From positions 966,001 through 1,030,000 of the forward strand of contig NC_088923.1 of the NCBI RefSeq assembly GCF_038396675.1: a stretch of DNA of 64,000 nt, in the 5' to 3' direction. Under the pieces are notes generated by a model that was not told the DNA's origin, made no database searches, and saw only the letters and a list, made by a program, of their open reading frames with translations. This DNA is from Hydra vulgaris. Lineage: Eukaryota > Cnidaria > Hydrozoa > Anthoathecata > Hydridae. Below, piece after piece: positions 1-11,882 of the stretch. Position 1 is the stretch's first letter. Each line of letters begins with the position of its first letter. The position numbers were made by a program, and so were the translations under genes.

Positions 1-35
1 TAAAGCTTTTTTAAGGCAGTGCTATTTCAAAGAAT

Positions 36-170
36 GGTTCATTTTTTAAGGTTTATTTGAAATAAAAGGTTCATATTTTATGGTTTTTTCTGAAAGAAAG
101 GTTCATTTTTTAAGGTTTATTTAAAAGAAAGGTTCATTTTTTAAGGTTTATTTGAAAGAAAGGTTTATCA
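36..170. repeat. Tandem repeat, ~31-32 bp unit
   Basis: Four to five imperfect copies of a unit built on ggttcattttttaaggttta start at about 36, 68, 100, 131 and 161. The rest of 1-600 is AT-rich and shows no coding sequence that I can recognise. Confidence 0.75.
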
Positions 171-604
171 ATTATCAGATAAGGGGCTTTTATGTTAATT
201 TATCAAAGAATATGATAAAAAGATGCCAGCAATTTTTGGTATTGAGTTCAAGCTGGAGTATATAGTTTGAAAGAAAATAAGAGTTAACTCAAAAATTAAA
301 AAATCTAACTTTAACTGGTAGCTATCTTATTTAAAAAGTTTGAATTTATCAACATAAAGTACCAGCAAAACTTAAAAGCAAAACTATCTAAAAAATTTTT
401 ATCTTAACCCAAATAAGTACCAACATTTAAAACCATATTTTTTTATGTTTTATTTACATAAGTTCGTCTAATTATATGGCTTTTATGTAAAATTAACCTT
501 TTTTCAGGACCCGAACATGTCTAAAACATTATAATAGTTTAAAAAAAAAAAAAATTACATTTTTTTTACATATGAAAATATGCAGGAAAAAGTGTAACAC
601 TAAC

Positions 605-671
605 ACTTGTTTTAAGAATTATCTATATACCATCTATAATCCATGCTTATCTTACAAAAAAAAATTATCTA
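605..671 (+). repeat. Dispersed repeat, partner of 14165-14238
   Basis: The segment holds taccatctataat followed by an ...atcttac-A-run block, preceded by a half copy of the same pattern. A similar arrangement lies at 14165-14238, and taccatctataat occurs again at 2467-2479. The three copies bracket the Tc1 element and the CR1-like LINE, so they may be old target sequence duplicated by insertion. Confidence 0.5.
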
Positions 672-2460
672 CAGTCGGAGGCCAATTTATTAGTTACACT
701 TGCAAAAATATAATATTAACCATTATTAGCTCTTTGTTATGCTAAATTTTTATACAATTATTAGTGCTACTTGCTTGAATGAATAATTTTCTTTAAAATA
801 AAACACATTTAAACACTATTACTATTTTCAAGCATTTATTTAGGAAAACTCATAATACAAAATGTTTTTTAGTGTCTGGTTGGGCCACCTTTTGTATCAA
901 TTACTACTTGTATCCTTCTTGGCATACTTTGGATAAAATTCTTTACATTTGCTGTTAATTCCTGATCATTTGCCAGGCATTATTTAGTGCCTCTATGAGG
1001 TTTTTTGTTGATTATAGTTTTGCGCCCAATTATCTGCTTTAAAAGTTCCCAAGATATCTCTATTGGGTTTAAGCTAGGAGAATTGCCAGGCCGTGGTGAA
1101 ACAGTAACATTTTTTGACTTATATATCTTTATTTTTTATTTATTTATTTGATAAAATAAAGGTAAAATATCTTTATTTTATCCTTTTTGACTTATATATT
1201 AAATATCTTGTCACTGATTTAGCTTTATGGCATAGGGCAGAATTATGACTAAAGATGCATTTGGGTGGATCAAGAAACCAATTATGTAACTGATGAACTA
1301 ATTTGGGAGCTATTACTTTTTTATATTTTTCCTGGTTCATCATCTTTTCAACAATACAAAGAAGGCCACTGCCCTTACCACTTATGAATGACCACATCAT
1401 CACTTTTGGTAGGTGTTTTAATGTCTCTATAACACAGTCTGGGTTATATTTTTCTTCTTTCTTTTCATCCAACAAAAGAAGACTTATCAACTAATATTTC
1501 AAAATGGGACACATCTGAGAAACACCTAAAAACAAATAATAATAATAATGTAAATACTCATATATATGTTTCATTCAGTGATGCTGTTGCAATAAACAAT
1601 TAAATAAGTATTTACTTACATTTTTCTCAATCTTCAGCAGAAATATATTGGTGTTGTTTTGCCCAAGTGAGATGTTTTAATTTCATCGCTGACATAAGTT
1701 TATGTTTCCATGCAGGTCTGTAGCATTTAAATTCCAGTTCTCCTATTCGACGCCTTGTAGTTCTGTTACAAATCATGATACCAGCTTCTTGTATGTTTTT
1801 AGCAACTGATTTTGTACTTTTTTCTTGGCTTTTAACACAAATATTACAAATTGTCCATTCATCACTTGGGGTAGTGATGCACCGTCTACCACATTTTCCA
1901 CTTCTGGCACTATGTACAGGTATTTTTTTAATCAAGTTTACCTTCAATTTTGCTTACTGTTTTCACAGAAACTTTAACTAAATTTGCAATTTTTCTTTGG
2001 GAGTGATTTGAATGTTTTAAAAAAGCTTATATTTTTGAAATTTTTTAATTCAATATATATTTAGTTTTTCCCATTGTTAGGCACCAAAGTTCAAATATTT
2101 TTAGTTAAAATTACTAATTAATGTAACAAAAAGAGTCAGAGTCACCAAAACACTAAACAGTTAACAAAAATTTTTTTTTTTGCACACACGTTGTTGCACA
2201 ACTAACAATTTTGCCACGATTATGCAAAAAGGTCCATTTCGCATGTTTTTGTATATACTAGCTTTTGTTACTAAATGTTGCTAAATGTTGCCACAAATAT
2301 CTATAAATGTTATAACTTCATTAAAAAAATTTAGAAACTATTATTGATATTAAAATCTCCAAGAATGTAAGAGTAGAAGCAATTTATTCATTTAAAATTC
2401 ATATTTAATTGCAGTTTTTGTGATGAAACAAACTGTAACTAATATTTTGGCCACCCACTA
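672..2460 (-). mobile_element. Tc1/mariner-type transposon, decayed
   Basis: The ends form inverted repeats of about 30 bp: cagtcggaggccaatttatt on the left matches the reverse complement of the right end near 2430-2460 with few differences. TA lies just outside each end (670-671 and 2461-2462), as expected for Tc1/mariner insertion. Tc1 transposase pieces fill the interior on the minus strand. The boundaries come from aligning the two ends by eye. Confidence 0.85.
880..1950 (-). pseudogene. Tc1 transposase pseudogene
   Basis: Read on the minus strand, 1627-1947 gives a Tc1-type helix-turn-helix segment (GRRCITTPSDEW, then RRRIGELEFKCYRPAWKHKL and WAKQHQY). Next, 1173-1490 gives the DDE core: MMWSFISGKGSGLL, VEKMMNQEKY, and HNSALCHKAKSV, which corresponds to the usual DNAPCHTAKSV block. 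Near 1020-1090 the frame encodes NSPSLNPIEISWELLK, matching the Tc1 SPDLNPIE-LW motif. Frameshifts and stops separate the pieces, and the usual D-N-A-P is changed to H-N-S-A, so no active enzyme can be made. It acts, or once acted, as a cut-and-paste transposase. Confidence 0.85.
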
Positions 2461-2475
2461 TATATATACCATCTA

Positions 2476-2497
2476 TAATAATAATAATAATAATAAC

Positions 2498-2537
<40 letters not shown>

Positions 2538-2551
2538 TAATAATAATAATA
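2476..2551. repeat. (TAA)n microsatellite tail
   Basis: About 25 TAA units with small interruptions. The run sits at the 3' end of the minus-strand LINE and is probably its tail rather than an independent array. Confidence 0.8.
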
Positions 2552-2594
2552 GCTGGCATATATTAATTACTGTTTAGTTTTAAATAACGAAGCG

Positions 2595-4006
2595 TTAATA
2601 ATAAGCTTTCTTGATTTTTGTCTTGTTTGCTATTGCTTTTAAATTGACCGATTGCAATTTTGATTTAAAGCTGTAAAGTCTAATTGATTGAACAACTTCT
2701 GCTGGTAGACTACTCCATCCATAAACGACTCTATTACTGAAAAAATATTGCTTTTTCATACATTTTCTAACCAATTTAGGTTTCAATCTATGTTTTGCTC
2801 GTCTTAGGTTAGATGATGGACCTGATGAGCTAATAGAGTTCATAGTATGATTTTGTTTAAAATCAATCTTTTCAATGCCTTTAAATATCTTGAATTGCTG
2901 GATCATGTCACCTCTTAGTCGCCGAGTCTCTAAAGTTGTCATATCCAAAATTTCTAATCTTTTTTTGTATTCAAGATGTCTTTGTTCCGGTATCATTTTG
3001 ATTGCTCTTAGTTGAACTTTTTCTAGTTCATTAACATCTTTGGTATAATATGGACTCCATGCTTGAATCGAAAACTCTAAATTTGGTCTAACATACGTAC
3101 AGTACAGTGTTTTTATTAGATCTTTATCTTTATACTTGAATGTATTATTTAGTAGTGATAGCATACTATTTGCTTTATTGGCTGCATATTTAATTTATTT
3201 GGCCCATTTCAAATCACTTGATATATAAACACCAGTTTCTTTTTCAAGTTTTGACTTCAATTTCCATTAATGTATTGTTATCAGCCATAAAATAAGAAAA
3301 TTCTTTATTGTTTGAACCAAAGTGCATAATTTTACATTTTTCAAAATTTAATCCTAATTTCCATTTTGTAGACCATTCTTCAAATTTGTTAATATCATTT
3401 TGAAACACGTGTGAATCATTTTGAGAAGAAAAAGGTGCAATTATCTTATCATCATTAGCATGCAAACAACATTCGTTATTAAAATATTTTGGTAAATCAT
3501 TTACAAATACCAGAAAAAGGAGAGGACCTAAAACAGACCCTTGTGGTACACCACTAAGGACATCAACCCAATCTGTCACACTTTCACCTAAAACCACTCG
3601 TATTTTTCTGTTAGCTAAGAAGCAGGCTATCCACTTAAAAAGTTTACCAAAAATACCATAAGTCAATAACTTTGATAATAACTTTTTATGCGAAATACTA
3701 TCGAAAGCTTTTTCGAAGTCTGTGTACAATACATCTATTGATGTTCCTTTAGGAAACACATCCATTAAAATATCTAGGTATTCTAATAGGTTTGTTGTAC
3801 AACTTTTGCTTTTCATAAAACCATGTTGTTTTTTTTAACGTAAATTATTTTTTATCAGGTAATGTATGATACAATCAGCTATTATTCTTTCCAATACTTT
3901 ACATGGTATTGAAGTTAACGAGACTGGTCTGTAGTTTAATGCTTTTAATTTGCTTCCTTTTTTAAAAAGTGGCATAACATTTGCCTTTTTCCACATATCT
4001 GGTATA
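2595..4006 (-). pseudogene. LINE reverse transcriptase, broken
   Basis: From 4006 down, the frame encodes IPDMWKKANVMPLFKKGS and NYRPVSLTSIPCKVLERII. After an in-frame TAA near 3834 it continues with QHGF, the DFEKAFDSISHKKL finger motif, GVPQGSVLGPLLFLVFVNDL, and LHANDDKIIAPF. The last is the catalytic YADD box with the first Asp changed to Asn. A frame change near 3200 leads to the C-terminal segment at 2595-3164, which has TLYCTYVRPNLEFSIQAWSP. The enzyme would copy element RNA at a nicked target. The stop, the frame change and the lost catalytic Asp mark it as dead. Family: CR1/Jockey-like, by motif recall. Confidence 0.87.
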
Positions 4007-4029
4007 AACTCAAAAGAATCTCTCCTTCG

Positions 4030-4057
4030 CCGGTAAGGAAAGAAATTTCCTCACCGG
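4030..4057. repeat. Subterminal palindrome of the CACTA-like element
   Basis: ccggtaaggaaa and tttcctcaccgg form a 12-bp hairpin with one mismatch. Similar aaggaaa/tttcctt motifs recur near the other end (11940-12120). In CMC elements such subterminal repeats bind transposase; that role here is inferred. Confidence 0.6.
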
Positions 4058-4705
4058 TTTTGCCGTAAATCTTACCTTCTTTTAAGGAAATTAATTCCTT
4101 AAACTATGCGAAAGGAAAGAAATTAAACTCTTACATAAAGCGAACTAAATTATCCCATTAATATATTTCCTTAAATTGAGGGAATTCTATCACGGCTCAG
4201 CTGTAAAATAAGGAAATGCTTAAGAGATTTTACCTCGTGGTAAAAAAGAAAATTCACAGTTCTATTGCAACAAGGAAGATTTAGCGTATCTTATCATTGT
4301 TATAAATAAATTCATCATAAATTTGTTTTCTGTTTAAAAAGCAAGAAAATAAGAAAATCTAAAAAGAAGAATTTTTTTATTAACCTGTATTAATTTAGTA
4401 CCTTTAAAACACATTTTTTTAAATTATTGAACTTCTTGTCTTGGAATTTATTGGTAGCTTTTGCTTGATATAATCAAACTATTATTCCAATACTGATGTT
4501 AAAATAGCAACGTATAAAAAAAGGTTTATTGTATTTTTAGTTTTAGATGTGGTGTATTAAATTATGTTACTATTCAACTTTTTAAAACTATATTAAACAA
4601 GCAATAAACTAAACAGTAACTTTTTATATCAAAATAGTTCATTGAAAACTGTTCTTAATTTTACTTTTTTTTTAAATGTATTTTTTTATGTAGCTTGTTT
4701 GTTAA

Positions 4706-5010
4706 AGTATCAGCTGTGCGTATCCACCAGGTAATTGTATGTAAAGGAGGTCGTAGATAAGTTTATACAAAATTTAGGTTTTCAGGTTTGTTATGCTTTT
4801 ACTTTTGGCTGTATAATGATTAAAATTGGTTTCAATTTTCATATAATATGTGCTTATTTAAAAAAGCTTGATTGTTGGAGTATCAGCTGTACCTATCCAC
4901 AAGATAATTGTATCTAATCGAGTTAGTAAATAAGTTTAAACTGAACTTTTAGGTTTGTTATCCTTTTACTTTTTGGTGTCAATGATTAAAATTTGCCTTA
5001 AATTTTTACT
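4706..5010 (+). repeat. Degenerate tandem duplication, ~172 bp unit
   Basis: Two copies begin with agtatcagctgt at about 4707 and 4879. Both contain a tatccac-taattgtat stretch, followed by a taggtttgttat segment and a shared atgattaaaatt. The pair lies in the 5' non-coding part of the CACTA-like element. Confidence 0.6.
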
Positions 5011-5330
5011 TTCTACTTTTTAATATTACTATAAATTAAATTTTTTTTTGTATTGAAATAGGTAAAATTTTATTCCAAAAGGTACTAAGTAATATCTATT
5101 GAAAACCGTTTTTTTTTTTAGGTGAGTATTCTTTTATTAGTATTGATGGAGAGTTCTGAGTGTTTAATTCTTCACATGTTTAACCAAGATCGATTGAAAA
5201 AAAAGTAGTTGTGTACAAGTACGATAAAGGCATAGCTGGACTCTTATCGTCAGGTTAATATTTTTGTCTTATAGTTACATAATTCAGAAAAGATCAGAAC
5301 TATTAAAATATTTTAAAACCCTATTTTAGT

Positions 5331-7822
5331 ATGAGTTTACATTGTTTTGTCTGCGAAAGGTCTTTTGGTGCGTTAGACTTAATGGTATGGCATTTAAAAA
5401 GGGCACGTGCTGTCTATGCACATAATGACATTCCATGTGGCCAAAGTGACTGCCCTAAAAGATGTTCCAGTTTTCGCAATTTAAGAGTGCATTTATGCAA
5501 GTTTCACCAGGATTTGATATATGTAAACAATATAGAATTTACATGTGATTTTTCTAGCCAATATTTATTTAATGATATAAATAATGTCTCAACAGATGAG
5601 TAATTGGGATGCAGTGTAGATTCTTTAGATAATAGAGATAGAAGGAATATACAAGATAGTATGCAGAAATCATTTGTTTCATTTATTGCTAAGCTTCAAG
5701 CACGATCTAACAATCTTTTGATAAATGCACAATTTGTAACTAAAGATGTTAAGGAACTACTGCAGGATTCACTGCAGTTAACTTTAGAGCATGTTCGCTC
5801 CGTTTTTAATGAAGTAAATATTGATGAAAATGTTACTTGTATCCAAAATCTTTCTAAAGATCTTGCAACTGTGACTACTTGCATTGATAAAGTTGATACA
5901 GAACATAAGCTGATGTCATATTTAAAAAAAAATTATTTTTATATAGTTCCACAGCCAGTGTTTCTTGCAGTAAGGAAAGAGAAATGCAAATCAGTTTCAT
6001 TAGGAAGTTACAAAATGAAAGACATACTGGATACTGCTCAATATATTCCTATTAAATTATTATTAGCACGAATAATAGTTAAATGTAAACATCACTCCTT
6101 AAGTTTAAATTGATATGACCATGCAGGTAATGATGGGAACATAATTGATTACTTTGACACTGACTCATACAAGCAACATCCCTATTTTTATAAATTTCCT
6201 GATGCAAGGGTTTTACATTTTTATATTGATGGGTTTGAAACAACTAATCTACTTGGTCCGCATACATAGATACATAAAATGGAGGCTCTTTATATGACGG
6301 TGAGAAATTAACATTCAAGATTTCTTTCTAAAGAATCTTCAATTTTTTTGGTGGGCATGTGGTATGCTCTAGATGCTAAAGATAAAACACGGTCTTATGA
6401 TATAGTTCTTGCCCCATTAATAAAAATGTTGAAGCAATTAGAATCAGACGAGGGCGTAAAAGTCTCCATTTGCAATCAAACAATAACAGTGCGAGGATCT
6501 CTAGCACTTTTTTCTGCTGATAATTTGGGTTACCATTCATTGTTTGGATTTTTTGAGAGTTGCACGGAAATTCTGTAGGTTATGTGAAGTGATTAAGGAG
6601 GAAAGTCAAATTAAGTTCCTTGAAACCAATTATGTTAAACGAACTAAAGAGTCTTATGATCATTCCGTTAATTCAGTTGGTCAACCCGATTATAAGGAGT
6701 CTGAAAGCGGAATTAAAAATTTTTAATGAACTAAAGTTCTTTCATGTTATAGAAAATTTTGCTGTTGATGCAATCCATGATTTATTGGAAGGGATAGTTC
6801 CTATTGAATTAAGTGATGTGTTAGGTAGTTTAAGTGCTGATGGGTATATATCTCTTAGCGAATTTAATTTGTTGTTGACTGAATTTAATTTTGACTCTTC
6901 TGACAGAAATACTCGGCCCACAAATTTTGTGTCTTTTCAACAATTAGAAATGACTGCTTCAGAATGCTGGTGCTTAATCCGAAATATACCATTCAATATA
7001 GGACACAAATTTCCGCGAGATGAACCATGTTGGAATTTACTTTTGTTGCTTATGGATATTTTAGACATAGTCTTTGCTCCAAAAGGTAATGTTGGGTTAT
7101 CAAGCTATTTATCACACCTAATAGCAGAGCATCATCAAAGTTATCTCCAGTTATTTCCACATGAATGTTTAACTCCTAAACATGACTTTCTTGTGCATTA
7201 TCCTACGGCTCTACTGAAGCGTGGACCTCCATGCAGATACTGGTGCATGCGGTTTGAATCTCGACATAAGTTTTTTAAACAAGTTTCACGAAGTACCCAC
7301 TGTTTTAAAAACATTGCATTTTCATTAAATAAGCGGGGTCAACTTGCTTTAGCAAATGCTTTCATTTCTCACTCAGTATTCAGTAATTGCATCATCAATG
7401 GAAAAACATATGAATTGTTTGTTAATCAAGTTGAGCCTAGTGACATTAATCATTTTTTGCAGACAAATTTTTTATTATCTCAAACTGAAACAGTGCATTT
7501 TTTAAAATGGTTTGAAATTGGGCATTATAAAATTTTAAAGGAAAGTGTTATGTCATGTGGTTTTAATGATGGTATACCTGAGTTTGGTTTTGTTGAAAGT
7601 GTTATATACCTTAATAACACCATTTTCATGAAAATGCGGATGCTTACAGTTTACTACTTTGATAGCCATTTTCATGGCTATTTAGTTGATTACAATCCAC
7701 AATCAACACTTTTCTGTAAGCAAGTCCATGAATTGAAAGATCACATTCCTTTAAACATTCACCAAGTTTTTTATGAAGAGAAAGAGTTATTTTTTGTTGC
7801 TCCCAGATATGTTCTTTTTTAA
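5331..7822 (+). pseudogene. CACTA/EnSpm-like transposase, multiply disabled
   Basis: A long transposase of a family common in animals. The N-terminus has two C2H2-like zinc fingers (CFVCERSFGALDLMVWH; CGQSDCPKRCSSFRNLRVH). The core includes YIDGFETTNLLG, a likely first catalytic Asp region, followed by DNLGYHSLFGFFES. The C-terminal part, open from 6620 to 7822, has AIHDLLEGIVPIELSD and TPKHDFLVHYP, and then CRYWCMRFESRHKFFK. In-frame stops at 5601, 6111, 6267 and 6309 and frame changes near 6545 and 6715 break it. Start chosen at the first ATG ahead of the zinc fingers. CMC assignment rests on the element ends and remembered motifs; a KDZ-type transposase is the main alternative. Confidence 0.75.
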
Positions 7823-8136
7823 CCTTTTTTTCCAACATTTTGTTATTTTACGTAGTTTTTGTATTATATATGTTTAATATGTACCTTTTGTTAATTAAAA
7901 TTAAGAATTTATGTTTTTTACATTTTAAAATGTAACATGCATAACCATGGCATAAGCAAACTTAAGCATTCTTGTTTTTTAGTTTTGTAATACCATTTTT
8001 TATCATGTATGTCTTCACTAGTCGATTTTGATGACATGGTTTGACTATTCTTGGTTTGTTCGAAAATGTTAATAAATTGTATATGCTATAAATTTTAATT
8101 GCAGTTATTTTTATAATTATTAATAAATATTTCATA

Positions 8137-8138
<2 letters not shown>

Positions 8139-8222
<84 letters not shown>
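8139..8222. repeat. (TA)n array
   Basis: About 42 TA units abut a minus-strand PLE 3' end. The same pairing of PLE end and TA array recurs at 32762, 37114, 39017 and 62626. Confidence 0.9.
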
Positions 8223-8225
<3 letters not shown>

Positions 8226-8400
8226 CTGTGTGTGTGTAAATTATATTAGTGTTTTCTACAAATACAGTTCTCAATATTCTTAAACAGAGAAGTAATAAAT
8301 TAGTAAAAAAACACTTATCTATCTTTTCCTTCTACAGGCTGTTTCACCTTCAATAGGTTCATTAGGAAGTTGATGACCTTATTAAAAATCCTACAATAAT
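8223..8400 (-). mobile_element. PLE 3'-end fragment
   Basis: Read on the minus strand, this segment runs through aagatagataagtgt, actaatttatta, ctctgtttaagaatattgag and then the TA array. The same blocks appear near 62536-62626, next to other PLE remains. It lies inside the CACTA-like element between its two genes, so it is a later insertion. Confidence 0.6.
8328..8370 (-). ncRNA. Hammerhead ribozyme-like fold, core mutated
   Basis: On the minus strand the order is stem I (cttc/gaag), core ctaatga, stem II (acct/aggt, loop attga), gaa, and stem III (aca/tgt) ending in gta. This is a type I hammerhead layout, but the core G (ctGatga) has become A, which should abolish cleavage. PLEs are known to carry hammerhead motifs. 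Confidence 0.55.
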
Positions 8401-8604
8401 CATTAATATAACAAATTATTTGACTAAGATGTAATATAATGACATCATATAACGCATTATTTAACTAATATACTAATGCAAATTTATGTAGGAGTTATAT
8501 TTATCAATTTCATTTGATTCTAAGTAGATTAAATCAATAAACAACTATTAAAAACAATTAAAATCCAAAAATTTAATTTTAATTATGATTTTTATTTGAC
8601 TGAT

Positions 8605-8666
8605 TCAAAGCATGATTTAAATTGATTTTAATCAACTGATTCAAATCGATTTAAATCATGCTTTGA
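8605..8666. repeat. Inverted repeat, 26-bp arms
   Basis: tcaaagcatgatttaaattg at 8605 pairs with tttaaatcatgctttga at the end of 8641-8666, with about three mismatches and a 10-base loop. The surrounding sequence repeats gatttaaat motifs. It lies in the non-coding space between the two CACTA-element genes. Confidence 0.7.
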
Positions 8667-8875
8667 TTTAAATTGATTTGAATTCAAAATAATATTTTTA
8701 ATTGTTTTGTGGTTAGTATAGTTAATGTTTAATAGTCTTATAGTTGTTTTTTTTTACATTTAGAATAGTTTTTTATTAATAAAGAATTTTAAATTTTTGA
8801 AACGGAATTTGCAATAATGTTTTACAGTCATTTTGTTTAATATATTTAACTGTTTTAAAATTAGTTTGTTTTTAG

Positions 8876-11197
8876 TGCACACAAAATTTGAGATAGATAC
8901 AGATATCCCACTAAGGTTTGTTATGGAATCTGATGGTTGCGAAATTGATCCAGAAGATTTTCCATTTGTGATACGCTCTGATACTTCAATTATTGTATTA
9001 CAACTAAATGAGAATTGGAATGAGGTAAAGTATTGTATTTAACATTCAAATGAGGAGTTACCCTTTTATTTGAATTTATCTACTTTATAAAATGAAGTGG
9101 GTATTTTCAAATAAAGTTATGAAATGTAGTGGGTATTGCCAAGAAATACATATTTAAATATTTTTCTCTGATTTTTATAGGCTAGTATATTAATATTTAT
9201 TGCATTAAACTATTATTAAACAATTCCATATTTAGAATATGAGAGAAATTCAAATCCCTGTTATGGCAGCATCTGCTGCTGTAACTGATACCAGCCACAG
9301 TAGTAATATTACTGATGCCATTACTCCATCATTTCATTCAACTAACAGTAACATAGAGGTAACTCCAACACCTTTTAAGGCCCTATCTAGTGTTTTTATG
9401 AGTCAAGCATCACTTGAGTCTTTTTTGCTTCAGCATAGCAAGTCTAAGCTGCATATGTTGCACTTAAAAACTGTTAGGCACAGCATTGCTGAAAGAGTCT
9501 CCATCACCTATGTCACAGCTGCTAAAGTTATTGACCTGTATGGTTTTTACCCTCCAAAAGACAAACTAAATATGGTAAGTGTATTCCTTTCATGAATCAC
9601 TGGTCTAAAACCAGAAGATTTTTTTGAGCCTCAATCTCACAAAGGTTTTTTGGCAAAATGCATTGAAAATGCTCGCAGAAAGCTTAATTGCAGTGAAAAA
9701 CGCTGGATGGGGCTCCAAAAGATAAACGAGGGGAACAAAACAGAAAATAAATTTTTGATAAAATTACTACGTTAGAAATTCATAAAAAGGGTGGTATATT
9801 CACAGAAGATGATTTTTCATTTGTTGGTTGTTATAGAGGATTAGAAGTATGTGAATTTTGCGAAGGTATAACGTTTGTAGACACTCTTTTCATAGGTATA
9901 ATGTTATAAGGTATATAGGTATAATGTATAATGTTAAAAGGTTTAGTTGAAATGTATTATGTTTGGACACACTTTTTTCATAGTGAATATGGTTCAAATG
10001 ATTAATTGTCACAAATCCAACCAATACAATATTTTATCTTTTTATGTGTTTCTTGTTCTTATCATGGAATAAATTTTTTTCATTTTTTATTTTAATGAAT
10101 TATCAGGTGCTGATGTTAAAACTGAAATTTTTAAACAGGCAACATTGTCTGCAACAGTAATTTCTGAAGATTTCATTAATTATCTTTTTCATATGGTTTT
10201 TATGGATAGGATTAATGGGTTTAAGGATGAATAGTTCTTTTTATTTAAGTTTTTAGTAAAGCATCTTATAGCCTTTATTTACAAATAAAAAATATTAAGA
10301 TTTGTACTGTTATGGTATTTTTTAAATGCCTAACTTAAAAAATATATATTACTAATTGTTGTTTGTCCTGGACATATCTCATAGTGCCTTATTGCCTATT
10401 AAACATAAGATAATATGTGCCTCTGGTTTTGACGGCTAGCTGTCAGTTAGGCAACTTTTTTCTTTTCGTTAGGCAACTTTATAACAATTTAGTTTGTGGA
10501 AATCTATCATTTGGTAAAAATGAGATATATGCTATTTTACTTTACCCATTTACTTATCAATGATTTTGTGTTTAGTTGCTGCAAGATTTTAGACGCATGC
10601 ACCCAGTCGCAGCTGATTGTTTTATTACACGCATGTTGACATTAATTCTGTCTATTCTTGCTTATTGTTCTAACTCGATACTGGAATACCTACAAAAATG
10701 TACTAAAGAGGCAGCTATTGGGGGGTCAAGTTAGTTTTTTTTTAATATTTAATTTCAATAATAGCTTTTTTTTATTACAATGAAAAATAATTTATTTAAT
10801 AATATTGAGACTAGTGAACTCACAATCGACAAATTTGCCAACTTATTAAGTTTTTGCTCTAACTCTTGTTTTTGTTTTTCATAGATGCTCAGGTAACATC
10901 TGCTATTAAAGCATTGATCTTTTTGTTACCGATGACTGGAAAGAAACGGTTAACAGCAAAAGAATCATTTGATTTACTGATAACATATGTGGAGGTGGAC
11001 CATTTTTAATGAAATGCATAGTATATAATGAATAATAATATGAATAAAATTTCAGTTATTTGTATTTCTTGAAATTTTAATTGGAAACATAGTTAATGCT
11101 GTCTAAAGATCTTTTATTTCTAACAATATTTTTGAACATTTATTATAAGTAACAAGTAGTAGTAATAACTTTATTTGCAATAATACTAATTTTCTTA

Positions 11198-11250
<53 letters not shown>

Positions 11251-11615
11251 GAAAAAATATATGCTTAGAATAAATTATTGTAAGTTAATTTTGAATTCTT
11301 AATTTAGCCAGGCAGCTCCATTAATCTAACAGAAAAACTGGCTCATCCAAAGTTGTATATCAAGCAATCTGCTGATGATAATAATCAGCTAAATGGATTA
11401 TTGTTTGTGATGGCAAAGTCTGTGTGGCAGGATTTAATATGGTTGAGTGCATTTACTATTTGTTTAAAATGTTTTGGGTGTTTTCTTTAGAATATCCAAA
11501 TGGATTGGAAATATTTTTTAAATTCCTACAGTACAAAATTTATCTATTAAGTTTTGGAAAAGAAAAAACCCCCAGTTCAGTTAATAGTGTCGATCGACTT
11601 TTTCAATTGAACTAA
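8876..11615 (+). pseudogene. Second CACTA-element gene, spliced remnant
   Basis: Exon-like blocks with plausible splice sites lie downstream of the transposase. The first, 8876-9024, ends NENWNE before gtaaag. The second, 9236-9574, ends before gtaagt. Others lie near 10576-10730 (FRRMHPVAADCF), 10886-10995 (LLPMTGKKRLTAKESFDLL) and 11309-11615 (WVFSLEYPNGLEIFFKFLQ). The first block reads IPLRFVMESDGCEIDPEDF, like the CIDE-N/ubiquitin-like pattern. The last resembles the C-terminus of SAMD3-like or orphan proteins that I recall from fish and cnidarians. A frame change in the last exon shows decay. The function is unknown; an accessory factor for the transposon is a guess. Confidence 0.5.
11203..11247. 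repeat. (TA)n array
   Basis: About 22 uninterrupted TA units in an intron-like stretch ahead of the last exon of the second CACTA gene. Confidence 0.9.
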
Positions 11616-11829
11616 CAACTTTTTTTTATTGTTGTCCTGTGTATATGTATTTATTATTGTTAAAAATGTAACTATGCCACTCGCAAGTTGTAATCTCAAC
11701 ATTTGTAAATTTTTACGGTGTAGTATTTGCAGATTATAGTTTTTAATGTATATGTATTTTTTTATTGTTGATATCGATTATGCGTTTTTCAAAAATAGAT
11801 TTGAACTTACAATAATAGTTAATATTACA

Positions 11830-11882
11830 GTAAAAAAGTCTTACTCTAACTGCTGTAAGCAGTTAGAGTAAGACTTTTTTAC
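11830..11882. repeat. Perfect 25-bp hairpin
   Basis: gtaaaaaagtcttactctaa... at 11830-11854 is exactly inverted at 11858-11882 around a 3-base loop. A partial extra copy (tctaactgcttacagcagtt) follows at once. Confidence 0.9.

Larger units (their letters stand above)
2463..4006 (-). mobile_element. CR1-like LINE, 3' half (interrupted)
   Basis: This is the 3' part of a non-LTR retrotransposon on the minus strand. It carries the reverse transcriptase and a C-terminal region, and ends in a (TAA)n run. It breaks off at 4006, where a CACTA-like element begins, and resumes at 12134. Joining the flanks and counting the 2-bp duplication once keeps one open frame across the break, so the two halves were a single insertion. 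Confidence 0.85.
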
